A stretch of DNA of 32,697 nucleotides from an uncultured Clostridia bacterium (GTDB lineage: Bacteria; Bacillota; Clostridia; Christensenellales; UBA1242): contig CAKVGH010000010.1 in assembly GCA_934747255.1 (NCBI GenBank), positions 1 to 32,697 of the forward strand, given 5' to 3'. Each line of letters opens with the position of its first letter. Positions within the stretch are counted from its first letter, which is position 1. Position numbers and translations under genes: made by a program. The notes under the pieces were generated by a model. The model did no database searches, was not told where the DNA came from, and was given only the letters and a program-made list of their open reading frames with translations. Below, in pieces: positions 15,407-23,557 of the stretch.

Positions 15407-16921
15407 TTGAAAAAGATAGCAGTTATTGAATTAGGAACATTAAATGTAAAAATGACAGTTGCAAATGCTCTTGATAATGATACTTTTGAAATTGTCGAGC
15501 AAATGACAGATGCGTTAAAAATTGCATCAGACTTGTACGAAGATTGGCTTATCAAACCAGCAAGAACGCAAGAACTTGTTGTGATTTTGAAAAATTATAG
15601 AGCTTATTGTCAATCGCATGATATTGCATCAGTAGAATGTGTTGCATCATTTGAGTATAGAGATGCCAAAAATCACAATAGTTTTATTGATGAAATTTAT
15701 AACCAAACTGGCTTTAAGTTTAGATTGCTTGAAAAAGATGAGCAAATTCTTTACAGTTACACAGCGGTTATTAACTCACTTGATATTTCAAAAGGTTTAA
15801 TAATTGCAATAGACGGCAATAAAACTCAAATTCTTAATTACAATCGCCGAAACTTGCTTAACCAATGTTCGCTAGATTTTGGCTCTTGCAATTTGGCAGA
15901 AGCGTGCTATGACAAAAGTCAAAGCGTTGTTGATTATCTAGCAAAAATGGTTAAAAAGTTTGAAAAGGAAATTGACGATGTTGATTGGCTTAAAAAACTA
16001 GACCCAGAAACACAAATTGTTGGCGTTGGCTCAGTATTTTCTAGTGTAGGAAAGTTGTCAAGAAAGATTAAAAAATACACTTTTGATAAAGAACATAACT
16101 ATCAAATGAATATTCAAGACTTTGAAAATGTTTATGACTTTGTTAAGGCTCTTGATATTGACAAAAACAAAAAAATTAAGGGTATATCAAGCGATAGAGC
16201 AGATGTACTTGCAGGCGGTATTTGTATTGCAAAAACAATAATCAATGCTTGCAATATTGGTAGTATAGTTATTAGTCAAAACTCCGTCAGCGAAGGACTG
16301 TTATTTAATTTGGCTAGTCCAATTACACTTGAAAAACCAATCACTGACATTTTGGGTTATAGCCTTTCAAAAAATAACGAAAATTACAATACTTATAGCA
16401 AAAACACAGATGTTGTTTATACTCTTGCAATGCTTTTATACAAACAACTAAAAGTACTTCACAAATTGCCAAGACCTTTTGTAAAGGTACTTCGAGTTGC
16501 AGCAACAATGCACGATTGCGGAAATAGAATTAACGGCAGGGATTATGAAAAAAATGGTTTTGATATTGTTTTGAAATCAGATTTATATGGCTTAACTCAC
16601 AGAGAACAAATTTTGGCAGCCTTTGTTGTAGCTTGTCAAAAGACAGAAAATTTCAGTATGATAGATTTTGTTAAGTATAGAGAAATTTTGGAACAAGACG
16701 ATATGGATGCCATTAAAAAGTTGGGAATTATCGTAAGAATGGCTAACGCACTTGATTCTTTCCAAAAGAACAAAATTAGCGATATTACTTGTGATATTTT
16801 GGGCGACAGTGTTATTCTAAAAACAGTGGTAGAAACCCCTGTTGAAATGGAAATAAGAGAAGCCCTAAAATGCGAATCAGATTTTGTTAAAGCATTCAAA
16901 AAGCGTCTTGAAATTTTATAA
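15407..16921 (+). CDS. Degenerate Ppx/GppA phosphatase-like protein with HD-type C-terminal domain
   Basis: This is a 504-residue protein with TTG start (AGAGGAAA site, about seven bases upstream). The N-terminal ASKHA-fold domain (about 1-305) follows exopolyphosphatase/GppA: a first strand with IELGTLNVK, FKFRLLEKDEQILYSYTAV, a phosphate-2-like IAIDGNKTQI, then SSDRADVLAGG and SVSEGLLF. The C-terminal HD-type domain (about 330-504) includes RVAATMHDCG and LYGLTHRE. Several usual catalytic features are altered: Glu replaces the first Asp of DxGSNS, DGNKTQ replaces DxGGGSTE, and the His-containing motifs after HD (such as RYH) are missing. It may have lost hydrolysis and act as a (p)ppGpp or polyphosphate sensor, but that is inference. 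It has its own promoter and terminator. Confidence 0.8.
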   Translation: MKKIAVIELGTLNVKMTVANALDNDTFEIVEQMTDALKIASDLYEDWLIKPARTQELVVILKNYRAYCQSHDIASVECVASFEYRDAKNHNSFIDEIYNQTGFKFRLLEKDEQILYSYTAVINSLDISKGLIIAIDGNKTQILNYNRRNLLNQCSLDFGSCNLAEACYDKSQSVVDYLAKMVKKFEKEIDDVDWLKKLDPETQIVGVGSVFSSVGKLSRKIKKYTFDKEHNYQMNIQDFENVYDFVKALDIDKNKKIKGISSDRADVLAGGICIAKTIINACNIGSIVISQNSVSEGLLFNLASPITLEKPITDILGYSLSKNNENYNTYSKNTDVVYTLAMLLYKQLKVLHKLPRPFVKVLRVAATMHDCGNRINGRDYEKNGFDIVLKSDLYGLTHREQILAAFVVACQKTENFSMIDFVKYREILEQDDMDAIKKLGIIVRMANALDSFQKNKISDITCDILGDSVILKTVVETPVEMEIREALKCESDFVKAFKKRLEIL

Positions 16922-16929
16922 AACAAATA

Positions 16930-16972
16930 CTCTTGCATTTAAGATTTAGTCTTAATAGGCAAGAGTTTTTTA
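16930..16972 (+). terminator. Terminator of the Ppx-like gene
   Basis: CTCTTGC (16930-16936) pairs with GCAAGAG (16959-16965), with an inner AAGA/TCTT pairing and six T after it. Confidence 0.85.
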
Positions 16973-17013
16973 TTACAGCACAAAAGCAAAAATTCTAAAC
17001 AATATATAAATAT

Positions 17014-17042
17014 TTGTAAATAGGGTTTATTTTTGATATAAT
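17014..17042 (+). promoter_or_regulatory. Promoter of the MreB-like/plsY operon, very short leader
   Basis: TTGTAA (17014-17019), 17 bases, then TATAAT (17037-17042) with TG in the extended -10 position. Transcription should start about seven bases later, near 17049, leaving only about eight bases before the ATG at 17057. Confidence 0.7.
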
Positions 17043-17056
17043 ATATTAGGTGAATT

Positions 17057-18016
17057 ATGGCAAAAGAAAGGTTTGTTATTGAACTTGGGAGTTCTAATAC
17101 GGTTATTTATAAAGTAGGCTATGGCATTGTTTTAAGAGAACCAACAGCAGTTGCGATTAAAAGTGACACTTACGAGATTTTGGAAGTTGGTCAAAAAGCA
17201 AAAAAAATGCAAGGTAAAAACGACTACTCATTTGATATTATCGAACCAATAAAGCACGGTGTTATAGACAACAAACAAGTTGCTATGGAAATGCTTAAAA
17301 TCTTTTTATCAAAGGTTAAATCAAAAGGCTTGTTTGGTTCTACGGAAGTTACTTTTTGCGTTAGTACAGGACTAACTGATAATCAACTTTTAGATTACAA
17401 AGATATTGCTCTTTATGCAGGTGTCGACAAGTTAAAATTTGTTAATGTTTGTCTTTCGGGACTTGTTGGAAGCGGTGTAAAGGTGGACAAACCTAGTGCA
17501 GTCGCTTGTATCAATCTTGGCGGTGGAAATTGTAATTTTGCCGTTGTTAGTATGAATAAAATTATTGAGGGGTTTAGTGTTAGTTTTGGCGGAAAAGATA
17601 TTGATAAAGCCATTATTGATTACATTGTTTCGTTAAAAAATATGGAAGTAAGTTTGGCACTAGCCGAAAGAATTAAAAATGAATGTGGTAGTTTGTATTC
17701 GCAAGATACATCTAATATGGAGATAACGGGCATAGATTGTGATACAAAACGACCTGTGAGTGAAATAATTACAGCAAGTGAAGTTAGGGAAGCAATTATT
17801 CCATATTTTGAAAATATTAAAAAATGCTTTGAAAAATTACTTTATTCTTGCACAGCAGATGTCATTAGTGACATAACTCAAAATGGTGTTTATGTAATAG
17901 GCGGTTTAGCAAATATTACAGGACTAGAAAACTATCTATCAAAATCATTAAATTTGCAAATCATTATTCCAGATGAACCCGAAAATTGTACCGTTATGGG
18001 AATTATTAAAGACTAG
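17057..18016 (+). CDS. MreB/Mbl-family actin-like protein (divergent)
   Basis: This 319-residue ASKHA-fold protein follows MreB along most of its length. IELGSSNTVIYKVGYGIVLREPTAVAI (residues 7-33) corresponds to the phosphate-1 loop and following strand; IEPIKHGVIDN and a CVSTGLTDNQ loop come next. INLGGGNCNFAVVS is the phosphate-2 motif, SFGGKDIDKAIIDYI follows, and YVIGGLANITGLENYL is the adenosine motif. MreB filaments guide cell-wall synthesis along the inner membrane. Here the first Asp of DLG(T/S) is Glu and the protein is a little shorter than typical MreB (about 330-345), so it may be a specialised paralogue. It is the first gene of an operon with plsY, which starts seven bases after its stop. 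Confidence 0.82.
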   Translation: MAKERFVIELGSSNTVIYKVGYGIVLREPTAVAIKSDTYEILEVGQKAKKMQGKNDYSFDIIEPIKHGVIDNKQVAMEMLKIFLSKVKSKGLFGSTEVTFCVSTGLTDNQLLDYKDIALYAGVDKLKFVNVCLSGLVGSGVKVDKPSAVACINLGGGNCNFAVVSMNKIIEGFSVSFGGKDIDKAIIDYIVSLKNMEVSLALAERIKNECGSLYSQDTSNMEITGIDCDTKRPVSEIITASEVREAIIPYFENIKKCFEKLLYSCTADVISDITQNGVYVIGGLANITGLENYLSKSLNLQIIIPDEPENCTVMGIIKD

Positions 18017-18023
18017 GAGAAAT

Positions 18024-18917
18024 ATGGATTTTATTTATATATTAAAATTCGTTTTACTTATTATTTGCTCATATTTTGTGGGCAATATTTCGTTTGCACG
18101 AATTTTTTCTAAACTTAAAAAAGGAGATATTACCAAAAGCGGTAGCGGAAATCCGGGGTCTATGAATATGCTACGAACTTACGGTTTTGGAATGGGAATT
18201 TTGACGCTTCTATGCGATGCTATAAAGGGTGCTATTCCTGCTCTTGTTGGTTTGTTACTATTCAAAGGTTATGGGGCGGCGGACGGAACGATTGCATTGT
18301 ACAGTGCGGGTATTGCCGCAATACTTGGTCACAACTACCCAGTTTTATATAAATTTAAGGGCGGAAAAGGTATTGCTTGTTCAATGGGCGTTTTCTTGGT
18401 AGCAGACCCAATGTGGCTAGGAATTTTCTTTGTAGTTGCATTTATTTATCTATGGATTTTCGATTATGGTTCTCTTGCTTCTTTAACAGTTATTTCTGCT
18501 TTAATTATTATCGAAGGCTTAAAAAACTATGGTAATTTAATAATCAGTATTTTGCTGATGACTATCTATATTTTGGTATTAGTTGCTCATAGAAGCAATA
18601 TTAGAAAGTTGCTTGTAGGAAAGGAAAACAAAGCTAATTTGCAAAAGTCAATAAAAAAGCACTTTAACAAGCAAAAGTCAGTTGCAAAAACCGAGTATAA
18701 ACAAGAAAAAACAGAATTACTAGAAAAGAAAACTGAGATTGACAAGTTAAAGGAAGATGATAAGAAAAAGTACAGACAGGAACGAGCAAAACTATTAAAA
18801 GAAAAGCGTAAAATTAAGAGTGAGTATAGAAGTAAAAAACGAAAATCTTACGATTACGCATCTATTTTGACTGCGATTGCTAGCCAAGACGAAACCGCTA
18901 GTCAAGACAATGAATAG
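18024..18917 (+). CDS. plsY: Acyl-phosphate:glycerol-3-phosphate acyltransferase PlsY with long C-terminal extension
   Basis: PlsY transfers an acyl group from acyl-phosphate to glycerol-3-phosphate, the first step of phosphatidic acid synthesis at the inner membrane. The 297-residue protein has the family motifs: KSGSGNPGSMNMLRTYG (about 38-54), GHNYPVLYKFKGGKGIA (about 108-124) and YGSLASL. About six hydrophobic segments lie in residues 1-195. The ATG at 18024 follows an AGGAGA site and begins directly at the first helix; an in-frame upstream ATG at 17973 lies inside the MreB-like gene and is rejected. PlsY proteins normally have about 200 residues. Here a further ~95 residues, very rich in Lys and Glu, form a predicted cytoplasmic coiled coil of unknown role. 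It is cotranscribed with the MreB-like gene. Confidence 0.92.
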   Translation: MDFIYILKFVLLIICSYFVGNISFARIFSKLKKGDITKSGSGNPGSMNMLRTYGFGMGILTLLCDAIKGAIPALVGLLLFKGYGAADGTIALYSAGIAAILGHNYPVLYKFKGGKGIACSMGVFLVADPMWLGIFFVVAFIYLWIFDYGSLASLTVISALIIIEGLKNYGNLIISILLMTIYILVLVAHRSNIRKLLVGKENKANLQKSIKKHFNKQKSVAKTEYKQEKTELLEKKTEIDKLKEDDKKKYRQERAKLLKEKRKIKSEYRSKKRKSYDYASILTAIASQDETASQDNE

Positions 18918-19019
18918 AGTCTTGAAATCGGAAAGAAAATGTTTTTATATAATTAGAATATAATCAAAAATTTGCTCTCTAAATTTGCAAAATATAAAAA
19001 ACATTTATGTAATGTTAAA

Positions 19020-19047
19020 ACATACCAAATTTGGTGTGTTTTTTTGT
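19020..19047 (+). terminator. Terminator of the MreB-like/plsY operon
   Basis: ACATACCAA pairs with TTGGTGTGT (one T-G pair), followed by a run of T. It lies about 100 bases after plsY; the gap between holds nothing recognisable. Confidence 0.7.
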
Positions 19048-19103
19048 TCTATATAGATTTTACGGCTCATATATTTTAGTATAGCAAGTCAATGGAGGAT
19101 TAT

Positions 19104-20579
19104 ATGGAACGATTTGATATTTATAAAGATATTGCACAGCGTTTCAATGGAGATGTTTATTTAGGTGTTGTTGGTCCAGTGAGAACAGGTAAAAGCACTT
19201 TTATAACCAACTTTATGAACACACTGGTTTTGCCAAATATAAAAAATAACTTTGCAAAACAACGAACAATAGATGAATTGCCACAAAGTGCGCAAGGAAA
19301 AACAATTATGACAACTCAACCAAAATTTGTGCCAAACGAAGCCGTTAAAATTAGTATTGACGATGTTGATATGAACATTAGACTTATTGATTGTGTTGGC
19401 TATATGGTAGATGGAGCAATAGGAAACGAAGAAGCCGAAAAACCAAGATTAGTTAAAACGCCTTGGAGTGACGAAAATATGCCTTTTGATGAAGCCGCTG
19501 AAATTGGTACAAAAAAAGTCATAACCGACCACTCAAATATTGCGGTAATGGTTACAACTGATGGAAGTTTTGGTGACCTTGCCCGTTCAAATTATGTTAC
19601 AGCCGAAGAAAAGGTTGTAAAAGAGTTGAAGGACAACAATAGACCATTTGTAATTTTACTTAATACAAAGGACACCGAAAGTCCAAGTGCAAAAAACTTG
19701 GCAGATAGTCTTTCTCAAAAATATGATGCACCTTGCGTTATCATCAATGCAACCGAATTAACAGAGCAAGATGTTGAAAAGACATTTGATGCAATGCTTT
19801 CTCAAATGCCAGTAAATGCAATTTTAGTAAAAATGCCAAAGTGGCTTGAAGCATTATCTTTTGGTCATCATTTAATCAAGGAAATTATTGATGAAATTAA
19901 ACTTTCTTGTACGGGACTTGATAAAATTGCTGACTTCAAACTTTCAAAAGTTTTGTTTGAAAGCAGTGAAAATTTTGAACCTTTAATGGAAAGCAAAGTC
20001 TTGTTTGGCGAAGGCAATATTGTATTAAACATAGAGCCAAAACCAGATTTGTTCTATAAAGTTTTGAGTGAACAAACAGGTCAAGAAATTACAAGTGATT
20101 ATCAACTTATTAGCAACTTAAAAGAACTTTCTCACGCAAAAAGAGAGTATGATAAAATTAAAGTTGCACTTGATGAAGTTAGCGAAACAGGCTATGGTGT
20201 TGTTACTCCAAACTTGGAAGAAATGACTCTTGAAGACCCTGAAATTGTGCGTCAGGGCAGTAAATTTGGCGTTAGATTAAAAGCTTCTGCACCATCGCTT
20301 CACATTATGCGAGTTGATATTAACACCGAAGTTAGTCCAATCGTTGGCACTGAACAACAAAGTGAAGATTTGGTTAAATATCTTCTAAATGAGTTTGAAA
20401 GCAACCCACAAGGCATTTGGGAAACCGAAATGTTTGGTAAAAGCCTTCACATGCTTGTAAACGAAGGTTTGAACAATAAACTTACTGCAATGCCACAAGT
20501 TGTTCAAAAGAAGATGCGAAAAACCCTTTCTAGAATTGTAAACGAAGGCAAGGGCGGAGTGATTTGCATTCTTTTGTAA
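19104..20579 (+). CDS. spoIVA: Stage IV sporulation protein A, spore-coat basal-layer ATPase
   Basis: SpoIVA polymerises on the forespore outer surface in an ATP-dependent way and anchors the spore coat. The 491-residue protein matches the family end to end: MERFDIYKDIAQR at the N-terminus, Walker A GVVGPVRTGKST (Lys30), DELPQSAQGKTIMTTQPKFVP with the sensor threonines, RLIDCVGYMVDGA, AEIGTKKVITDHS, and the near-invariant C-terminus with INEG/VNEGKGG and a hydrophobic end. The ATG at 19104 is chosen because GGAGG (19094-19098) sits six bases before it and it gives the standard N-terminus; the upstream ATG at 19092 overlaps that site. I see no sigma-A promoter. CATATATT at 19068-19075 could be a sigma-E -10, but the -35 is unclear. 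The gene is monocistronic, as usual. Confidence 0.97.
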   Translation: MERFDIYKDIAQRFNGDVYLGVVGPVRTGKSTFITNFMNTLVLPNIKNNFAKQRTIDELPQSAQGKTIMTTQPKFVPNEAVKISIDDVDMNIRLIDCVGYMVDGAIGNEEAEKPRLVKTPWSDENMPFDEAAEIGTKKVITDHSNIAVMVTTDGSFGDLARSNYVTAEEKVVKELKDNNRPFVILLNTKDTESPSAKNLADSLSQKYDAPCVIINATELTEQDVEKTFDAMLSQMPVNAILVKMPKWLEALSFGHHLIKEIIDEIKLSCTGLDKIADFKLSKVLFESSENFEPLMESKVLFGEGNIVLNIEPKPDLFYKVLSEQTGQEITSDYQLISNLKELSHAKREYDKIKVALDEVSETGYGVVTPNLEEMTLEDPEIVRQGSKFGVRLKASAPSLHIMRVDINTEVSPIVGTEQQSEDLVKYLLNEFESNPQGIWETEMFGKSLHMLVNEGLNNKLTAMPQVVQKKMRKTLSRIVNEGKGGVICILL

Positions 20580-20710
20580 AAGTCTTTATAAAAAAATGAC
20601 TTAAAGTTTAATTATTCTTGATAAACATAAATAACAATATGTCATTTTGTCAGTATGAAGATTGATATAAATATTAAAAAACGAAAGGTTTATAAGATAT
20701 AAAAAGCATA

Positions 20711-20742
20711 AAAAAAGTTTAGGGGAAACCTAAACTTTTTTG
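20711..20742 (-). terminator. Strong terminator of rpsT, probably bidirectional
   Basis: A 13-bp stem, AAAAAAGTTTAGG (20711-20723) with CCTAAACTTTTTT (20729-20741), has a GGAAA-type loop. T runs on both strands suit both rpsT and the converging spoIVA. Confidence 0.9.
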
Positions 20743-20749
20743 TATTAAA

Positions 20750-21016
20750 TTATTTACTTGCTTTGTCTAGCATAATAGCAAGTCTTGATTTTTTACGGTC
20801 GGCAGTTTCTTTTTTGATGATACCTTTTGTAACAGCACTATCAACAACAGAAACAACGTGGCTGTATTCTGCCTTTGCTTCTTCAATTTTGCCGTTTGCA
20901 ATCAAGGCTTTATATTTTCTTACAGTTGAAAGCATTTCACTTTTAACACCTCTATTTTGTTCTGCTCTTTTACCGTTTACAGATACTCTTTTAATTGCTG
21001 ATTTAATATTTGGCAC
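20750..21016 (-). CDS. rpsT: 30S ribosomal protein S20
   Basis: The 88-residue basic helical protein begins MPNIKSAIKRVSVNGKRAEQN and ends in a Lys/Arg-rich helix (TADRKKSRLAIMLDKA). This is the S20 pattern, which binds 16S rRNA early in small-subunit assembly. The start is GTG at 21016, with GAGAGG eight bases upstream and a near-consensus sigma-A promoter at 21050-21078. It is divergent from gpr, a neighbour pair common in spore-forming Bacillota. The length is normal. Confidence 0.97.
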   Translation of the reverse strand: MPNIKSAIKRVSVNGKRAEQNRGVKSEMLSTVRKYKALIANGKIEEAKAEYSHVVSVVDSAVTKGIIKKETADRKKSRLAIMLDKASK

Positions 21017-21049
21017 GACTTTTACCTCTCATTTTCAAAATTCTTGTAT

Positions 21050-21078
21050 ATTCTAACACAAAATATATTTAATTGCAA
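21050..21078 (-). promoter_or_regulatory. Sigma-A promoter of rpsT
   Basis: On the minus strand, TTGCAA (21078-21073), 17 bases, then TAGAAT (21055-21050). Confidence 0.7.
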
Positions 21079-21126
21079 GAAAAATTATCAAATTTATGGG
21101 AATAATATTTTTATTGGAGAAAAACT

Positions 21127-22029
21127 ATGAAAAGTAACACATTAAAGCAGGGTAAAAAGCTAAAAAAAATCAGCAATTATAGCGATTTGGCAGTGGAGTT
21201 CAGCAAAAAATTGGTTCAAGGAAAGGACTATGTTAAAGTAGTCAACAAACAAAGTAAGTTTGTTACTACAACATACATTGATGTAACAAGTGAGCAAGCC
21301 GAAAAAACACTTGACAGGCAAATGGGAAGTTATGTGAGTATTGATTTACCTTTTAACCCAGTTTCACAAAATTTGTGTGAAGACGAAGTCGTCAGGGAAA
21401 TAAAAAAGGGTCTATCTTATGTGTTAAATAAAGAATTTGAAAACAAGCCAAATTCTGTTTTAGTTGTTGGTCTTGGCAATCCCAATATGGTTGCAGACTG
21501 CTTTGGTAGTAAGGTAGTGCAAAGAATTATGGTAACTCGCCATGCAATTAAGTCGGGATTTAAGCAAGAAAAACTTGCAGAAGTGAGTAAAATTTCTTGC
21601 AATGTTTTTGGTAAAACAGGTATAGAAAGTTTTGATATTATCAGCGGAGTTGTGGAAAAAATTCGTCCTGATTTAGTTATTTTGATTGATACACTTGTGG
21701 CGGAAAGTCCCAAAAGATTATGCCGTAATATTCAAATTGCAAATGTTGGAATTGTTCCGGGTTCTGGTGTTGATAATGCAAGAAAAGCATTGAACAAAAA
21801 AACACTGAAAACAAAAGTTATAACAATAGGCGTTCCATTTGTGGTTTACGCTGAAAACATCTGTGCTAAAAATGGCAAGTTAAAAACTGGCTCTCCGTCA
21901 AATTTAATTGTGATGCCAAGAGAGATTGAAGGTCAAATTAAGTTTTGTGCAAATTCGGTTGCAAGTGGTATAAATCAAGTGCTTAATCCTAATTTGTCGC
22001 CAGAGATGATTGAAACTTTTTTTGATTAA
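21127..22029 (+). CDS. gpr: GPR endopeptidase, spore germination protease
   Basis: GPR degrades the small acid-soluble proteins that protect spore DNA, acting in the spore core at germination. The 300-residue protein has the family hallmarks: SDLAVEF near residue 20, resembling the self-cleavage and SASP cleavage site; YVSIDLPF; VVGLGNPNMVADCFG; MVTRHAI; VILIDTLVAESPKRLC; and the conserved GIVPGSGVDNARKAL loop. The C-terminus is typical. A good ribosome binding site (TTGGAGAAAAA) precedes the ATG. GGGAATAATA at 21098-21107 resembles the -10 of forespore sigma factors, but no convincing -35 is seen. The murI-like gene begins 17 bases after the stop and could be cotranscribed. Confidence 0.95.
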   Translation: MKSNTLKQGKKLKKISNYSDLAVEFSKKLVQGKDYVKVVNKQSKFVTTTYIDVTSEQAEKTLDRQMGSYVSIDLPFNPVSQNLCEDEVVREIKKGLSYVLNKEFENKPNSVLVVGLGNPNMVADCFGSKVVQRIMVTRHAIKSGFKQEKLAEVSKISCNVFGKTGIESFDIISGVVEKIRPDLVILIDTLVAESPKRLCRNIQIANVGIVPGSGVDNARKALNKKTLKTKVITIGVPFVVYAENICAKNGKLKTGSPSNLIVMPREIEGQIKFCANSVASGINQVLNPNLSPEMIETFFD

Positions 22030-22046
22030 AAATCATACTCTTTTAT

Positions 22047-22922
22047 ATGACAAAAAATCGCGAGTTAGCAGAAAATCAAAAAAGTATTTTAGTTTTAGAT
22101 AGCGGTAACGGGGGACTATATACATTAAATATTCTAAAAAAAAATTTGCCGAACGAAAACTTCATTTTTGTTAAAGATGAACGCAACTCTCCCTATGGCA
22201 ATAAATCAAAATTAAAATTAAAAAAATTATCAAAAAAATTGATTAGTTTTTTGCTTGAAAAGTACAAAATAAAAATGATTATTTTGGCATGTAATACTTT
22301 AAGTAGCACAGCCTTTTCTTACCTTAAAAACAACTTTCAAAATTTGCCTATAATTCCAATTTATCCTGTAGTAAAATCTTTCAAAAAAAAGACTTTAATT
22401 TTGTGTACTAATTCAACAAAAAAGCATTGTGCGGAACTAAAAAAAGTGCGTAAAAACTCCAATGTAAAAATTTATGGTTTTTCGCGTTTAGCAAAAAAAA
22501 TTGATGAAAATATTAAAAATTTGAGTGTTTTACAGCCATTTTTGAACAAAAAATTAAAAAAATTTGCAAAAATGCACATTCGTCAAGTCGTTTTGGGTTG
22601 CACTCATTTCAATTTTATTAAACCACAAATTGAAAAAGCACTGCTTCAAAATTATGATAAAAACAAAGATGATATTACCGAAAAAAAGTATGTAAAAGTT
22701 AGTTTTCAAAATAAAGAAAATTGCAATCAAAAGGGCAATAAAAATTTAAGAATTTTTAGACTTAATAAAGATAAAATTTCGTTTATTGAAGGTAGCGTAG
22801 ACTTGGCAAGAAAAGTACAAAAAATATTGGAAGTTTTGTCAATAAAAAATCATCAAAAAGGACTGCCGTCTTTAATCTTATTGAATACCAAAACGGAGTT
22901 TTTTGACACTTGTTATAATTAG
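22047..22922 (+). CDS. murI: Glutamate racemase-like protein (MurI family), Lys-rich with C-terminal insertion
   Basis: MurI makes D-glutamate for peptidoglycan in the cytoplasm. The 291-residue protein keeps the key motifs: LDSGNGGLYTLNIL (about 16-29), the NSPYGNKS loop, the first catalytic cysteine in ILACNTLSSTAF (about 78-89) and the second in LGCTHFNFI (about 193-201). Compared with usual family members (about 265 residues), an insertion of about 40 very Lys/Asn-rich residues lies between the GCTH motif and the last helix (FIEGSVDLARKVQKIL). Base composition is more A-rich than its neighbours. There is no clear ribosome binding site before the ATG, only 17 bases after gpr, so translation may depend on gpr. 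It could also be a related Asp/Glu racemase. Confidence 0.85.
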   Translation: MTKNRELAENQKSILVLDSGNGGLYTLNILKKNLPNENFIFVKDERNSPYGNKSKLKLKKLSKKLISFLLEKYKIKMIILACNTLSSTAFSYLKNNFQNLPIIPIYPVVKSFKKKTLILCTNSTKKHCAELKKVRKNSNVKIYGFSRLAKKIDENIKNLSVLQPFLNKKLKKFAKMHIRQVVLGCTHFNFIKPQIEKALLQNYDKNKDDITEKKYVKVSFQNKENCNQKGNKNLRIFRLNKDKISFIEGSVDLARKVQKILEVLSIKNHQKGLPSLILLNTKTEFFDTCYN

Positions 22923-23089
22923 CTTTTTTATACATAAATGTAATTTGAATTGCCTTTTACAAATCTTATAGAGGAATAATAATTTTCACTTTTTATCGTT
23001 TGTCACTTTATTGTTCAATAATCTTACTATGTGTAAAAACTAATAAGTTAAGCGAGTTAAATAAAATTTTATAAACTTAAAAATAATGC

Positions 23090-23118
23090 TTGCATTTTTT
23101 ATTTGGTTATGGTAAACT
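23090..23118 (+). promoter_or_regulatory. Likely tRNA-Leu promoter
   Basis: TTGCAT (23090-23095), 17 bases, then TAAACT (23113-23118), sixteen bases before the tRNA. Both hexamers are imperfect. Confidence 0.45.
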
Positions 23119-23133
23119 ATAAAAGTTTATTAA

Positions 23134-23219
23134 GCCGAAGTGGTGAAATGGCAGACGCGCGGGACTCAAAATCCCGTATAGGCAACTATGTGTGGGTTCA
23201 AGTCCCACCTTCGGCACCA
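23134..23219 (+). tRNA. tRNA-Leu (anticodon CAA)
   Basis: Acceptor stem GCCGAAG/CTTCGGC; anticodon stem CGGGA/TCCCG with loop CTCAAAA (anticodon CAA, reads UUG); a long class II variable arm (TATAG/CTATG region); T arm GTGGG-TTCAAGT-CCCAC; encoded ACCA end. A strong terminator follows at 23234-23260. Confidence 0.97.
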
Positions 23220-23233
23220 GCAAAAAGTTGTTA

Positions 23234-23260
23234 AACTCCCGATTTTTCGGGAGTTTTTTA
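23234..23260 (+). terminator. Terminator of tRNA-Leu
   Basis: AACTCCCGA (23234-23242) pairs with TCGGGAGTT (23247-23255), followed by a T run. Confidence 0.9.
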
Positions 23261-23557
23261 GTATTTTAATATTTTTACCGATATTTTGAAATTTCACTAA
23301 AAAACACTATATTTCTAATTTTTGTGTACCTGTTGTGTACCTAAGTCCCGTTTTGTATAGTGAAGTTTAGACAAGAGGAAAAAAGTTTATATTGTTAAAA
23401 TAGTTTGGATTAAATATTTAGTATGAATCATTTTGTTTTTGTAGAATGTCAGTTTCTGTTACTAAAAGAATTATTGTCCAAAACAATAATATTTTGTCAA
23501 AATGTGTCGAGATTTAGATTGTTGAACATATATCAAATTTTGTGTATTATCAAAAGT
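23261..23557. other. Intergenic region with a 10-bp tandem repeat
   Basis: No gene is supported. TTGTGTACCT occurs twice (23322-23331 and 23333-23342), separated by one base. An open frame from 23423 runs into the SDR gene, but its first 57 codons have no ribosome binding site and overlap the SDR promoter. Confidence 0.4.

Noticed and set aside
17973..18023. Upstream ATG start for plsY overlapping the MreB-like gene
   Set aside because: ATG 18024 has an AGGAGA site and begins at the first membrane helix, as in the family.
19092..19103. Upstream ATG for spoIVA
   Set aside because: It overlaps the ribosome binding site, and the next ATG gives the conserved N-terminus.
23311..23400. Minus-strand remnant of a tyrosine integrase end next to tRNA-Leu
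   Set aside because: The open frame is only about 20 codons and has no recombinase motif.
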